DNA from: Sulfitobacter sp. F26204
GTDB taxonomy: Bacteria; Pseudomonadota; Alphaproteobacteria; Rhodobacterales; Rhodobacteraceae
DNA length: 64,000 bases
Reading direction: 5' to 3'
Assembly: GCF_026410305.1 (NCBI RefSeq)
Contig: NZ_JAPMLQ010000003.1
Span: forward strand, 434,001-498,000
The notes under the pieces were generated by a model, which was given only the letters and a program-made list of their open reading frames with translations, searched no databases and was not told the DNA's origin. Shown one piece after another: positions 17,941-28,069 of the stretch. Every line of letters begins with the position of its first letter. Position 1 is the stretch's first letter. Both the position numbers and the translations under genes were made by a program.

Positions 17941-19149
17941 ATGTTTGGACTTAACAAAAGAGACGCGGGTCTCCTGCTGGTTGTTGCTGGCCTCGCACTT
18001 TTCGCGCCTTTCCTGCTGAACCCTTTCCCGACAGACTCGGCCATGGCCCAGTTCAACGCCGGTTACCCCGACCTGATGCAACGCTTTGTGATTTTTGGCG
18101 TCTTCGCTGTCGGCTTCAACCTGCTGTTTGGCCTCACCGGCTATCTCAGCTTTGGGCATGCTGCCTTTCTCGGTATCGGATCATATTCTGCCGTCTGGAT
18201 GTTCAAACTTCTTGGTTACAACATCCTGCCCGGCATGATCCTGTCGGTTGTCGTGTCAGCAGTCTTTGCCCTGATGATCGGCTATATATCGCTGCGTCGT
18301 TCAGGCATCTATTTCTCGATCCTGACCTTGGCCTTTGCACAGATGCTCTTTGCCATCGCCTATTCCGATCTGATTGGCCGCTTTTTCGGCACCCCCATAA
18401 CAAACGGCGAAACCGGCTTGCAGGTTTACACCTCCGACCCGCAATTCTTTCACTCCGAAAACCTGCCAGACATCCCGCATATTTTCGGTCAAAAGATGCA
18501 ATCCACCTACACGTTGGACGTCGGTGCCTGGAGCTTTGATTTCAACTTTGGTTACTACTTCTGTGCGCTGATCCTGATTGCCGCGTTCTATCTGGCGATC
18601 CGCATCTTCCGTTCCCCCTTCGGTCTGATGCTGCGTGCGGTGAAATCAAACCAGCAGCGGATGAACTACACCGGTCTAAACACACGCCCCTATACACTGG
18701 CCGTATTTGTGATCTCTGGCATGTATGCCGGTCTTGCGGGCGGTCTGATGGCTTCCATGGACCCTCTTGCAGGGGCAGAACGGATGCAATGGACGGCCTC
18801 CGGTGAGGTGGTCCTGATGACCATCCTCGGTGGCGCTGGCACGCTGATCGGGCCGATCCTCGGTGCCGGTTTCATCAAATACTTCGAAAACATCTTTGCC
18901 AAAATCAACGATAATGTCCTGCACAGCTGGTTCTCTTTCATGCCCGACGGGCTTGAGAACCTCATGGTCGCCCTGGTCCATCCGTTTGTCGGCAAAGGCT
19001 GGCATCTGACCCTCGGTCTGTTGTTCATGCTGGTTGTGATCTTTCTGCCAGGCGGGCTTGTCGAAGGCGGCCAGCGCATTGCCCAAAGACTCCGCGGCAA
19101 AAAAGCGGCTGAGAAAGCCACCGATACCTCGAAAACCCCCGCAGAATAA
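17941..19149 (+). CDS. Branched-chain-type ABC transporter permease (LivM-like)
   Basis: This 402-residue permease partner of the LivH-like protein has LivM signatures: [21 protein letters not shown] near residue 60, and [21 protein letters not shown] as the coupling loop near 240. It has an extra periplasmic insertion around residues 145-190 ([16 protein letters not shown] region), not usual in leucine transporters, which may reflect a different substrate. The C-terminus is lysine rich. The start follows GGAGGAATAGGAC. Confidence 0.9.
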   Translation: MFGLNKRDAGLLLVVAGLALFAPFLLNPFPTDSAMAQFNAGYPDLMQRFVIFGVFAVGFNLLFGLTGYLSFGHAAFLGIGSYSAVWMFKLLGYNILPGMILSVVVSAVFALMIGYISLRRSGIYFSILTLAFAQMLFAIAYSDLIGRFFGTPITNGETGLQVYTSDPQFFHSENLPDIPHIFGQKMQSTYTLDVGAWSFDFNFGYYFCALILIAAFYLAIRIFRSPFGLMLRAVKSNQQRMNYTGLNTRPYTLAVFVISGMYAGLAGGLMASMDPLAGAERMQWTASGEVVLMTILGGAGTLIGPILGAGFIKYFENIFAKINDNVLHSWFSFMPDGLENLMVALVHPFVGKGWHLTLGLLFMLVVIFLPGGLVEGGQRIAQRLRGKKAAEKATDTSKTPAE

Positions 19150-19160
19150 GGAAAGACATC

Positions 19161-19925
19161 ATGGCTATTCTTGAAGTTAAAAATGTGGGCAAACGGTTCG
19201 GCGGTCTTCAGGCCCTGGGCGATGTGAACCTCAACGTCGAAGAAAACACCTGCCACGCAATCATCGGGCCAAACGGTGCGGGCAAATCAACATTGCTGAA
19301 TTGTCTGGTCGGCAAACTGATCCCGGACACCGGATCGGTAATGTTTGACGGGCAATCTGTTTTGGGGCGCAAACCCTATGAGATCAACCAGATGGGCATT
19401 TCCCGAGTGTTCCAGACACCCGAGATCTTTTCCGATCTGACGGTCATGGAAAACATGTTGATCCCCTGTTTCGCCAAACGGGACGGAGCCTTCCGCATGC
19501 ACGCTATTGGCAGCATCGAAAAGGATCAGGACATCGTTGGCAAAGCCGAGCAAATGTTAATCGATATGAACCTGATCGACAAACGCGAGATGCAGTCGTC
19601 GTCAATGTCACGCGGTGACAAACGCCGTCTTGAGATTGCCATGTGCCTGGCACAAGAACCGCGCCTGTTGCTTTTGGATGAACCGACGGCAGGTATGGCG
19701 CGCGCTGATACCAACAACACCATCGATCTGTTGAAACAGATCAAGGACGAACGCGACATCACGATCGCCATCATCGAACATGACATGCATGTTGTGTTCT
19801 CCCTGTCGGATCGCATCACAGTATTGGCGCAGGGCACCCCCCTTGTCGAAGATACGCCGGACAAAATCAAAGGCCACCCAAAGGTACGCGAAGCCTATCT
19901 GGGTGAATCCCAGGATGCCGCCTAA
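19161..19925 (+). CDS. ABC transporter ATPase (LivG-like)
   Basis: The 254-residue cytosolic ATPase has Walker A GPNGAGKST (about residues 34-42). The ABC signature is replaced by SRGDKRRLEIAM, Walker B is LLLLDEPTAGMA, and the switch histidine is in IEHDMHVVF. The SRGDK signature variant occurs in a subset of urea/amide-type importers, where LSYG is usual for LivG. It lies 11 bases after the LivM-like gene and is co-transcribed. Confidence 0.9.
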   Translation: MAILEVKNVGKRFGGLQALGDVNLNVEENTCHAIIGPNGAGKSTLLNCLVGKLIPDTGSVMFDGQSVLGRKPYEINQMGISRVFQTPEIFSDLTVMENMLIPCFAKRDGAFRMHAIGSIEKDQDIVGKAEQMLIDMNLIDKREMQSSSMSRGDKRRLEIAMCLAQEPRLLLLDEPTAGMARADTNNTIDLLKQIKDERDITIAIIEHDMHVVFSLSDRITVLAQGTPLVEDTPDKIKGHPKVREAYLGESQDAA

Positions 19926-19955
19926 GCGCGCCCCAGCCGTCAAAGGATCAGACAT

Positions 19956-20708
19956 ATGAACACGCAAAATATTGCGAAGAATGCAAATCACGCCGCCACT
20001 GCTCCGGCCTTTCTGTCGGTCTGGGATTTGGAAGCCTATTACGGCGAAAGCTACATCGTGCAGGGCATCAGCTTTAACGTGCATGAGGGTGAAATCCTTG
20101 CCCTGTTGGGCCGGAACGGTGCGGGCAAGACCTCGACGCTGCGCGCCATTGCCCGAATGTCCTCTCCCGAGGTGCACCATGGCGAAATCTGGATGGACCG
20201 CCAGCCATTGCACCGAATGAAATCGCACGAGGCGGCGCAAGCCGGCCTTGGGCTTGTCCCGGAAGACCGCAACATCATTCCCGGCCTTACGGTCGAGGAA
20301 AACCTCAAGCTGGCACAGATCGCGCCTCCTATCGGTTGGTCACTTGAGCGCCTCTATGATCTCTTTCCCCGTCTTGGCGAACGCAAATCCCAGGACGGCA
20401 CAACCCTGTCCGGCGGCGAACAGCAGATGCTGGCGATTGCCCGTGCCCTAGCACGTGACATCAAGGTATTGCTGCTGGATGAACCTTACGAAGGCCTTGC
20501 CCCTGTCATCGTCGACGAAATCGAAAAGACACTTACGATCATCAAGGAACAAGGCATCACCACAATCCTGGTTGAACAAAATGCTGTGCGCGCTCTGAAA
20601 CTCGCGGACCGCGCAGTGATCCTTGATACCGGCGGGATCGTGTTTGACGGCACCGCCCAAGAAGTACTGGACAACGCCGAACTACGCGCAGAATACCTCG
20701 CCATCTGA
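19956..20708 (+). CDS. ABC transporter ATPase (LivF-like)
   Basis: This 250-residue protein is the second ATPase of the importer. Walker A is GRNGAGKTS (about residues 53-61), the signature is LSGGEQQMLAIARAL, Walker B is VLLLDEPYEGLAP, and the D-loop/H-switch is LVEQNAVRALKLADRA. It has an N-terminal extension of about 20 residues before the beta-strand LSVWDLEAYYG. The gene ends 55 bases before the convergent acyl-CoA ligase. Together with the preceding four genes it forms a complete importer. Confidence 0.92.
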   Translation: MNTQNIAKNANHAATAPAFLSVWDLEAYYGESYIVQGISFNVHEGEILALLGRNGAGKTSTLRAIARMSSPEVHHGEIWMDRQPLHRMKSHEAAQAGLGLVPEDRNIIPGLTVEENLKLAQIAPPIGWSLERLYDLFPRLGERKSQDGTTLSGGEQQMLAIARALARDIKVLLLDEPYEGLAPVIVDEIEKTLTIIKEQGITTILVEQNAVRALKLADRAVILDTGGIVFDGTAQEVLDNAELRAEYLAI

Positions 20709-20763
20709 GATCGTATAAACATGCGGCGGGCATCGGACAGAACAACCTTCCGATGCCGGTTCG

Positions 20764-22263
20764 CTACAGCCTCCTGCGCAGTTCAGTCTTGAGCACCTTG
20801 CCATAATTGTTCTTTGGCAATTCGTTCAGACGAATGTAGGATTTTGGCCGCTTGAACCGTGCGATATTCTCAAGGCAGAGCGCATCCAGTACTGCGTCAC
20901 TGGCGGTGCCGACAACAAAGGCCACGACCTCTTCACCCCATTCCGCATGGGGGCGTCCGACGACCGACACTTCCCGTACCTCGGGGTGGATCAACAACAC
21001 CTCTTCCACCTCTCGGGGATAGACATTTGCTCCGCCCGTGATGATCACATCCTTGCTTCGATCCTTCAACGTCAGATAGCCTTCTGCATCCAGCACGCCG
21101 ATGTCGCCGGTCATCAACCAGCCGTCGCGTAACGTGCGCTCTGTCGCTTTCGGATTACGCCAATATCCCGGCATTACCGTCGGCCCGCGCACCATGATTT
21201 CACCCTCTGACCCGGCGGGTAGCCTGGCCCCCTCTGGCCCCGAGATGCACAGCTCGATCCCCTGCTGCGCCCGCCCGACCGAAGCCAGCCGCGCGCGCCA
21301 CCCCTGGCCGGTACGGCGCATCACATCGGCCCGTGACAATGCCGAGATCCCCATCGGGCATTCACCCTGCCCGTAGATCTGTACAAACACCGGGCCAAAC
21401 CAGTCCGAAGCCTCGATAATATCCTGCAAATACATCGGACCGCCGGCGTAAACCAACGTGCGCAGGCCGATCCCCTTTGCGCCTGTGGGCTTGGCGCTTT
21501 GGGTCAGGCGTTTGACCATCGTCGGTGCCGCGAACATATGCACCGACCCGAAATGCGCCGCAAGCGACAGGATTTCCTGCGGATCGAAACCGCCCGAAGC
21601 GGGGCAAACGTGCCGCGCTCCGGCCTGCACATGCAAGATCGCATAGAGCCCGGCACCATGGCTCAACGGTGCTGCATAAATGGCGCTATCCTGGGCGCTC
21701 ACCTGATCTACATCAACGGCGTAACTTGCCGCCATCGACGCCAGCATTCCATGGGTGATGATCACGCCTTTGGGTTGGCCCGTGGTACCGGAGGTATAAA
21801 ACAGCCATGCCAGATCCTGTGAACCGCGTGCGACGGTCCGCAGGCTTGCAACAGTGGCCAGAACCTCGTCGACGAATAGCGCATCGTTGACCCCGACTAC
21901 CCGGACGGAAGCCCTGCTGTCGCGCAGGGCATCGGCCTCTCTTTGCGTGGCGAAAACCATACAGGCTTGCGCATCATCCAGTATATAGGCCACCTCGCGC
22001 GGATGCAGCTTGGCGTTGATTGGCACGGCCGCCGCACCAGCCTGCCAAATCCCGTAGAGAACGATCAGAAACGCGGGCGTGTTCTTCATATAAAGTGCAA
22101 CACGATCTCCCGGTGCCACACCTTCGGTTTCCAACCAGGCTGCGACACGTGCGGCCTGATCGGCAAAACCGGCATAATCGGCAACCTGTTCTGTCCCCAT
22201 GAACAGCGCCGGGGCGGCGGGTGCCCGCGCCGCAGACTGTGACAGCCAATGGGAAAGGTTCAT
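20764..22263 (-). CDS. Acyl-CoA ligase (AMP-forming, class I adenylate-forming)
   Basis: This 499-residue enzyme would activate a carboxylic acid to its CoA thioester with ATP. Motif A3 is LFYTSGTTGQPKG (about residues 158-170), A5 is QIYGQGECP, A7 is MTGDIGVLDAEGYL, A8 is KDRSKDVIITGGANVYPREVEE, and the catalytic lysine is in PKNNYGKVLKTEL. The QGECP motif replaces the commoner YGxTE, and the substrate is unclear (short or branched acid, or malonate). The ATG at 22263 gives the typical start. It is convergent with the ABC importer and could process the imported compound. Confidence 0.87.
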   Translation of the reverse strand: MNLSHWLSQSAARAPAAPALFMGTEQVADYAGFADQAARVAAWLETEGVAPGDRVALYMKNTPAFLIVLYGIWQAGAAAVPINAKLHPREVAYILDDAQACMVFATQREADALRDSRASVRVVGVNDALFVDEVLATVASLRTVARGSQDLAWLFYTSGTTGQPKGVIITHGMLASMAASYAVDVDQVSAQDSAIYAAPLSHGAGLYAILHVQAGARHVCPASGGFDPQEILSLAAHFGSVHMFAAPTMVKRLTQSAKPTGAKGIGLRTLVYAGGPMYLQDIIEASDWFGPVFVQIYGQGECPMGISALSRADVMRRTGQGWRARLASVGRAQQGIELCISGPEGARLPAGSEGEIMVRGPTVMPGYWRNPKATERTLRDGWLMTGDIGVLDAEGYLTLKDRSKDVIITGGANVYPREVEEVLLIHPEVREVSVVGRPHAEWGEEVVAFVVGTASDAVLDALCLENIARFKRPKSYIRLNELPKNNYGKVLKTELRRRL

Positions 22264-22406
22264 GGTTTTTCTCCTTGCACCTTCACAATGCATGTCACAT
22301 CTCTGGGGTTCAACTGGCGGGTTTTCACGGGCGGCGCATTAGCCTATAACCTGTGCAAACGTCACGGCGATTTGAACCGCCGGACAAGGGACATGTCGAG
22401 GAAAAT

Positions 22407-22910
22407 ATGACAAAAAACACCCATGACGCGGATGTAGCATTCATCCGGGCGTTGGCCGAGCTTTTGAACGAAAATGATTTGACCGAACTTCAAGTCAAAC
22501 GGGACTATGCCGAAGATGACAGTCTGAACGTGCGTGTCAGCCGCAAACCCCCACAACAAATTGTATCCGCTGCGCCGCAACAAATGCAGGCCGCTGTCCC
22601 GGCAGCACCCGCCGCTTCGGTCAGCGCAGTCGCCGCACCAACGTCAGCGGCCGACCCTGTGGATCCTGCCAGCCATCCCGGTGCGGTAACTTCTCCCATG
22701 GTCGGTACCGTTTATATGCAGGGCGAACCCGGCGCGCCTGCCTTCATCTCGGTGGGTGCATCAGTGGGCGAAGGTGACACTTTGCTAATCGTCGAAGCCA
22801 TGAAAACGATGAACCACATTCCAGCCCCCCGTTCAGGCACGATCAAGCGGATTCTGGTTGGCGACGGCGACGCGGTTGAATTCGGTGCACCTCTTGTCAT
22901 CATTGAATAG
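22407..22910 (+). CDS. accB: Biotin carboxyl carrier protein of acetyl-CoA carboxylase
   Basis: The 167-residue carrier has an N-terminal helical region ([22 protein letters not shown]) that contacts the carboxylase. An Ala/Pro linker (about residues 50-90) and the biotinyl domain follow. The biotin attachment site is EAMKTMN, with K133. GAGG stands 8 bases before the ATG. accC begins 12 bases after its stop, the usual accBC operon. Confidence 0.96.
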   Translation: MTKNTHDADVAFIRALAELLNENDLTELQVKRDYAEDDSLNVRVSRKPPQQIVSAAPQQMQAAVPAAPAASVSAVAAPTSAADPVDPASHPGAVTSPMVGTVYMQGEPGAPAFISVGASVGEGDTLLIVEAMKTMNHIPAPRSGTIKRILVGDGDAVEFGAPLVIIE

Positions 22911-22921
22911 GGCTGCTGCGC

Positions 22922-24274
22922 ATGTTTAACAAAATTCTGATCGCAAATCGGGGCGAGATCGCCCTGCGCGTGATCCGTGCGGCACGCGAGATGGGCATCG
23001 GTTCGGTTGCGGTGCATTCAACAGCGGACAGCGACGCAATGCATGTGCGCATGGCAGACGAATCCGTTTGTGTCGGGCCACCCTCCGCGATGCAATCCTA
23101 CCTTTCGGTACCGGCCATCATCGCAGCCTGCGAGATCACCGGAGCCGAAGCGATCCACCCCGGCTATGGTTTTCTGTCCGAGAATGCCAACTTTGTGCAG
23201 GTGGTACAGGATCACGGGCTGACCTTTATTGGTCCCACCGCAGAGCATATTCGTGTGATGGGGGACAAGATCACCGCCAAGGACACGATGAAAAAGCTCG
23301 GAGTACCCTGTGTGCCCGGTTCTGCTGGAGGCGTTGCAACGCTGGACGAGGCAAAGGCACTGGGCGAGGAAATGGGCTATCCCGTCATCATCAAAGCAAC
23401 CGCTGGCGGCGGTGGCAAAGGGATGAAAGTGGCACAATCCGCCAAGGAAATGGAACGGGCGTTCCAGACGGCGCGTGCCGAAGGGATGTCCAACTTTGGC
23501 AATGACGAAGTCTATATCGAGAAATATCTGACCACGCCACGCCACATCGAAATTCAGGTCTTTGGCGATGGCAAAGGCCGCGCCGTTCATCTGGGCGAGC
23601 GAGATTGTTCATTGCAGCGACGTCACCAAAAGGTGTTCGAGGAAGCGCCCGGCCCAGCCATTTCCGCAGAAGAACGCGCCCGCATCGGCAAGGTTTGCGC
23701 CGATGCCATGGCAGACATCAACTATATCGGTGCGGGTACGATAGAATTCCTTTACGAAAAGGGTGAGTTCTATTTCATTGAAATGAATACCCGGTTGCAG
23801 GTTGAACATCCTGTGACCGAAGCCGTTTTTGGTGTTGATCTGGTACGTGAACAAATCCGCGTAGCCGCCGGCATGGAAATGTCCTTTCAGCAAGAAGATC
23901 TCAAGATCAACGGACATGCCATCGAGGTCCGCATCAACGCAGAGAAACTGCCAAACTTTACACCCTGCCCAGGACGTATCACCCAATACCACGCGCCAGG
24001 CGGTCTGGGGGTACGTATGGATTCCGCCCTCTATGACGGCTATTCGATCCCGCCCTATTATGACAGCCTGATCGGCAAGCTGATCGTGCATGGACGCGAT
24101 CGCCCCGAAGCTCTCGCACGACTGAACCGCGCTCTGGGTGAGTTGATCGTGGACGGGGTGGATACCACGGTGCCGCTGTTTCATGCGCTGTTAAAGGAAA
24201 AGGCGGTGCACACCGGCGATTATAACATCCATTGGCTGGAACATTGGCTTGAAACCAACCTTGGCACCCCCTGA
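22922..24274 (+). CDS. accC: Biotin carboxylase subunit of acetyl-CoA carboxylase
   Basis: The 450-residue enzyme carboxylates biotin on AccB using ATP and bicarbonate. It is full length for the family. Visible are the N-terminal FNKILIANRGEIALRVIRAA, the ATP-grasp glycine loop KATAGGGGKGMK (about residues 159-170), the metal/active-site segment EFLYEKGEFYFIEMNTRLQVEHPVTE, and the C-terminal domain ending LGTP. aat follows 30 bases downstream on the same strand. Confidence 0.97.
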   Translation: MFNKILIANRGEIALRVIRAAREMGIGSVAVHSTADSDAMHVRMADESVCVGPPSAMQSYLSVPAIIAACEITGAEAIHPGYGFLSENANFVQVVQDHGLTFIGPTAEHIRVMGDKITAKDTMKKLGVPCVPGSAGGVATLDEAKALGEEMGYPVIIKATAGGGGKGMKVAQSAKEMERAFQTARAEGMSNFGNDEVYIEKYLTTPRHIEIQVFGDGKGRAVHLGERDCSLQRRHQKVFEEAPGPAISAEERARIGKVCADAMADINYIGAGTIEFLYEKGEFYFIEMNTRLQVEHPVTEAVFGVDLVREQIRVAAGMEMSFQQEDLKINGHAIEVRINAEKLPNFTPCPGRITQYHAPGGLGVRMDSALYDGYSIPPYYDSLIGKLIVHGRDRPEALARLNRALGELIVDGVDTTVPLFHALLKEKAVHTGDYNIHWLEHWLETNLGTP

Positions 24275-24304
24275 CCGGATCAGGGACCAGTATGAACCCC
24301 GGTC

Positions 24305-24940
24305 ATGTCGGAACTAACGCCAGAGCTTCTGCTGCAGGGGTACGGCCATGGGATTTTTCCCATGGCCGAACACCGCGATGATCCCGAAATCTTCTGGGTG
24401 GATCCCGAACGGCGCGGAATTTTGCCGCTGGATGGATTTCATATATCGCGTTCACTGGCAAAGGCGATGCGACGAACAACCTGTGAAATCCGGGTAGACA
24501 CGAATTTCGACGCGGTCGTCGCGGCTTGCGCGGATCGCGCAGATACCTGGATCAACGACGAGATATTCAGTCTGTACAGCGCCCTGCATCTACGCGGCCA
24601 TGCCCATTCCTGTGAACTTTGGGAAAATGAAACTCTGGTGGGTGGTGTTTACGGTGTCACGCTTGGTGCCGCCTTCTTTGGCGAAAGCATGTTTTCACGG
24701 CGGACAAATGGATCAAAAATGGCGTTGGCGGCGCTGGTTGACCGATTGAACCGGGCGGGCTACCGATTATTTGATACCCAGTTCATAACCGCGCATCTGG
24801 CCTCGCTTGGCGCGGTCGAAATCGACCGCAGCCTGTATCACGCGCAACTGCAAGACGCGATTTCCCGCCAGGCGCACTTTAATTCGGTTGAAACCTTGCA
24901 ACCCTACGACGTGGTGCAGCGTATGATCCAGACATCGTAA
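24305..24940 (+). CDS. aat: Leucyl/phenylalanyl-tRNA-protein transferase
   Basis: This 211-residue enzyme adds Leu or Phe to N-terminal Arg/Lys of proteins for ClpAP degradation. Features are LLLQGYGHGIFPMAE near the start, WVDPERRGILPLDGFHISRSLAK, the core GGVYGVTLGAAFFGESMFS, and DTQFITAHLASLGAVEI. Length fits. Its last 37 bases overlap the end of the convergent DUF2155 gene. Confidence 0.94.
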   Translation: MSELTPELLLQGYGHGIFPMAEHRDDPEIFWVDPERRGILPLDGFHISRSLAKAMRRTTCEIRVDTNFDAVVAACADRADTWINDEIFSLYSALHLRGHAHSCELWENETLVGGVYGVTLGAAFFGESMFSRRTNGSKMALAALVDRLNRAGYRLFDTQFITAHLASLGAVEIDRSLYHAQLQDAISRQAHFNSVETLQPYDVVQRMIQTS

Positions 24941-25281
24941 CGGGCATGTTCCAACGCCGAGACTGCTGGCGCTGAGGCAATCATCCAGCCTGAAAACAAC
25001 AGACCGTCCTTGCCAATTTCGGAAATTTCAAGCGCGGCATAGGCATTACCAGAGGGGTTCCCCGCAGGATACCGACATTCATTCATCACGATTTGCAATG
25101 ATCCAACACGAAATACCTGACCCGCCCGTACTTCGAAATCTGTCGTATGACCTGAGGTCTTGTCCAGTGCCCGCAATACCCCTCCTGGTGCATTGGTAAC
25201 TTGCTGCGCAACAGCAGGGCCGGCCATGAGGCCCAGCACCAGCAACAACGGTCCACAACATCTACCCAGCGACGAGATCAC
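24904..25281 (-). CDS. DUF2155 secreted protein
   Basis: About 125 residues, with a signal peptide (cleavage near AVAQQ) and a DUF2155 domain. Features include [26 protein letters not shown] with a conserved cysteine, then [28 protein letters not shown] with the second. The function is unknown; in alphaproteobacteria it regularly sits beside the NDUFA12 homologue, as here. The chosen start is the GTG at 25281. It overlaps the upstream TGA as GTGA and has GGAG 6 bases before it; an ATG four codons earlier is possible. Confidence 0.85.
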   Translation of the reverse strand: MISSLGRCCGPLLLVLGLMAGPAVAQQVTNAPGGVLRALDKTSGHTTDFEVRAGQVFRVGSLQIVMNECRYPAGNPSGNAYAALEISEIGKDGLLFSGWMIASAPAVSALEHARYDVWIIRCTTS

Positions 25282-25661
25282 TCCGGGCTCCATGCCTCGT
25301 AATCCGACCGATCCTTGGGTTTGGACAGACGTAGCGATCCTTCAGGCGCATAGGCAAGCATGCTGCCTGTCAGGTTCTCAACATGCGGTTTTTCCCACGC
25401 CTTGCGCGGCAGCGGCTTGTCTGTTGGCGGCTCGTCCCATGTATGGTGCAGCCAGCCGTGCCAATCGGGGCTGATCCGGCTTGCCTCCATCTCGCCATTG
25501 AACATCACCCAACGGCGCGTGTTGTCCTTGTTGCGAAAAAAGGTATTGCCTTGGTCGTCCTCGCCCACTTTGACGCCTTTGCGCCAACTCCACAGCTGGG
25601 TGTTCAACGTATTGCCGTGCCACCACGTCAATGCTCGAAAGACTGTATTCAGAATGCCCAT
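25278..25661 (-). CDS. NADH:ubiquinone oxidoreductase accessory subunit NDUFA12
   Basis: The 127-residue homologue of the mitochondrial complex I 17.2 kDa subunit is found in alphaproteobacteria at the peripheral arm. Family features are [29 protein letters not shown] near the start, [29 protein letters not shown] in the middle, and a C-terminus with SYEAW-like residues (SDYEAWSPE). GGAG precedes the ATG at 25661. It is co-transcribed with the DUF2155 gene through a 4-base overlap. Confidence 0.93.
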   Translation of the reverse strand: MGILNTVFRALTWWHGNTLNTQLWSWRKGVKVGEDDQGNTFFRNKDNTRRWVMFNGEMEASRISPDWHGWLHHTWDEPPTDKPLPRKAWEKPHVENLTGSMLAYAPEGSLRLSKPKDRSDYEAWSPE

Positions 25662-25835
25662 GATGCTCTCCGCGCTCGATCACATCTGCTTATGCACCAG
25701 TGCGCACGGCGCGTCCAGCGACCCGTTTCAACTGTTGCGGCAAAGACTCCCAATAAAGGGGCATATAGGTAAGTTTCCGCAAATTCATTGGCCTGTCCTC
25801 CTGGCAAAGCTATCATTTTGAAAACGGAGACAACT

Positions 25836-27629
25836 GTGACACCCACCCCGCCTGCCCCCCCCGCAACCGCTGCGCTCAGACCTGTCGCCGAATGTTACGG
25901 GATCAAAGTGCCCGATAGCCCGATGCTGACCCCCGACCGCATCGAGCGGATCAATGCAAAACGGTATGAAGCGCAGGAAATTGCCGGTGCATTGCAGGTT
26001 GTGCGAAAAGGCGACAACGTGCTGGAAATGGGCACGGGCATCGGTCTGGTCGGGGCCATCGTGGCCAAGAATGCAAAGCCTGAAAAACTGATGTCCTTCG
26101 AAGCCAATCCAGCACTTATCGATCATATCAACGCACTATACGACATGAACCAGTTGGGCGGCATCATCGAGTTGCGCAATCAGGTGTTGATCAGCGCCCC
26201 GGACCCTGCAGACACCATGGCGCTTCACGTTCACAATTCCTTTCCTGGCTCTTCTCTGATCGAAACCGGTTCACCCAGCAATGCCCCGACTGACGTGCCA
26301 ACGGCACAATATGACACCATTCAGAATGATTTTTCGCCCGACGTCCTCTTGATTGACAGCGAGGGCAGCGAGCTGGACTTCTTGCGTCACGCCGCGCTTG
26401 ATGGTGTCCGGGCATTGGTGATTGCGTTCCATCCAGATGTTTACGGTCGCGAAGGCATGCTTGAATGCAAGACCATCATCACCCGTGCCGGGTTTTCCAA
26501 ATTGCCAGATCATTGCAGCCGCCTGGTCTGGACCTGCGTAAGGGACGCCAAACTCCAAGGTCCGACACCTCTTGCATCCTGGACAAGCGACATCACAACA
26601 TTAGGCAACGCGATTGTGGTTCCGGCAAGCGAACAGGGATTTGTTCAGGCCGCCGGAATTCTGACAGCTGAGGGTCAGTATCATGAACAAGGGGCTTTGT
26701 GGCGCAATGGCCGTGCATTGACAATTGAACCTTCAATGCCTCGGGAAAACTTGGCGACGCGCAAGGGAACCTGGCTTTGGGGGGGCGTGTTGTGGATGCA
26801 CTTTGGCCACTTCCTGGTGGAAAGCATGGCGCGGCTCTGGGCTCTGGAACATCTGGATCAGGGAATCGACGGAATCCTATATATTCCCAAACGCCCACGT
26901 AACGGCAACGAAGTGCACGCGTTCCAGCGCGACCTGGTCAAATTGCTCGACACTGATGCACCCATTGTCAGCATCGCAGCGACGGAAAGGGTTGAACGTC
27001 TGATCGTGCCCGGCCCCGGTTTCGGACTGGGGCCCATGATCTCGGGCACAGCGACATTTCGCGCAGCGATCGCCAAACGGTTTGGTCGCAGGGTCACGGC
27101 GCAAGGGTCTGAAAAACTTTATATCAGCCGCAGCAAACTGCCCTCCGGGCGCGGCAATCTGATAGGTGAAACCGACCTCGAGGCGCGTCTTTCAGAAGAA
27201 GGTTATTCGATTTATCATCCTGAGAAACATGATGTCTACCACCAGATCGCAACCTACAAGGCCGCAAGAAAAGTGATCGCCGCCGAAGGATCCGCACTGC
27301 ATATGCTGGCGATGGTGGCAGATGCGACGGTTGATGTAGCAATGATTGTGCGCCGTCCTTCGGGGGCGACGCGCAATCTGGAACGCCACCTGGAAGCCTT
27401 TACCGGACGCGCGCCGCTGAATGTCACAGAATTGATCCGCTCGTGGAAACCCCGTGGCCCCGCGAAACCGCGCATGTGGATGGGCGAGCTGAACATGCCT
27501 GCCTTGCAAGCCGCATTGGCAGATGGCGGGTTTATCGGCAAGGGCGGCAAACCATGGCGCTCACTTGATCCCCAGGATGTGCAAAATCGTCTTGGCGACA
27601 AGTTTGAAGAAGTGATCAGCAAGAGTTAG
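25836..27629 (+). CDS. FkbM methyltransferase and GT61 glycosyltransferase fusion
   Basis: The 597-residue cytosolic protein has two catalytic modules. About residues 30-245 form a FkbM-type SAM methyltransferase (VLEMGTGIGLVGAI motif I near 62, then DVLLIDSEGSELDFL). About 290-560 match the DUF563/GT61 glycosyltransferase fold (WMHFGHFLVESMARLWAL, EKLYISRSKLPSGRGN, AEGSALHMLAMV). Such fusions would O-methylate and extend a surface glycan, but the acceptor is unknown. The GTG at 25836 is chosen because GGAG lies 7 bases upstream; a TTG 16 codons earlier lacks a site. It stands alone, without other polysaccharide genes. Confidence 0.82.
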   Translation: MTPTPPAPPATAALRPVAECYGIKVPDSPMLTPDRIERINAKRYEAQEIAGALQVVRKGDNVLEMGTGIGLVGAIVAKNAKPEKLMSFEANPALIDHINALYDMNQLGGIIELRNQVLISAPDPADTMALHVHNSFPGSSLIETGSPSNAPTDVPTAQYDTIQNDFSPDVLLIDSEGSELDFLRHAALDGVRALVIAFHPDVYGREGMLECKTIITRAGFSKLPDHCSRLVWTCVRDAKLQGPTPLASWTSDITTLGNAIVVPASEQGFVQAAGILTAEGQYHEQGALWRNGRALTIEPSMPRENLATRKGTWLWGGVLWMHFGHFLVESMARLWALEHLDQGIDGILYIPKRPRNGNEVHAFQRDLVKLLDTDAPIVSIAATERVERLIVPGPGFGLGPMISGTATFRAAIAKRFGRRVTAQGSEKLYISRSKLPSGRGNLIGETDLEARLSEEGYSIYHPEKHDVYHQIATYKAARKVIAAEGSALHMLAMVADATVDVAMIVRRPSGATRNLERHLEAFTGRAPLNVTELIRSWKPRGPAKPRMWMGELNMPALQAALADGGFIGKGGKPWRSLDPQDVQNRLGDKFEEVISKS

Positions 27630-27647
27630 GTCAATTTTTGCCAAGGC

Positions 27648-28010
27648 TTAGCCAGGCACCAATGCCGTCACTTCGATCTCAATGCGATATTTTGGGTCGA
27701 TCAACCCACATTCGACCATCGTGGCAGCAGGCGGGTTTGCGCCAAATGCCTTGGACAAAATCGGCCAGCAGGGTTCAAATTCAGAGCGATCCGGCAACAT
27801 ATATGTGACCCGCACAACATCTTTGAAGGTTGCCCCCGCCTCTTCCAGTGCCTTGCCGATGACCTCAAGAGCATGGGCACATTGGCTGATGACGTCTTCG
27901 CCCTGCCCAACCGTGCCGGCAATATGCACAAAGCCGCCCGCGACTACAGCACGGCAATAGCCGATCTTTGTCTCGAACTCACCACCTGAATGTATCCGTT
28001 TGATTTCCAT
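27648..28010 (-). CDS. RidA/YjgF-family enamine/imine deaminase-like protein
   Basis: This 120-residue protein of the RidA superfamily has features ETKIGYCRAVVAGGFVHIAGTVGQ, then HALEVIGKALEEAGATFKDVVRVTYML, and PAATMVECGLIDPKYRIEIEVTALV. The last segment has Cys-Gly-Leu where true RidA has an active-site arginine (R105) just before its L-x-x-P-x-x-x-x-E end, so it may be a different subgroup. The ATG at 28010 has GAGG upstream. It lies between the convergent FkbM-GT61 gene and the clpX terminator. Confidence 0.85.
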   Translation of the reverse strand: MEIKRIHSGGEFETKIGYCRAVVAGGFVHIAGTVGQGEDVISQCAHALEVIGKALEEAGATFKDVVRVTYMLPDRSEFEPCWPILSKAFGANPPAATMVECGLIDPKYRIEIEVTALVPG

Positions 28011-28069
28011 GTCCAAGTCCTCATTGTTTTTGACCGACCCGGCAAACCCTGTCGTCTTGCCGAGAACTG

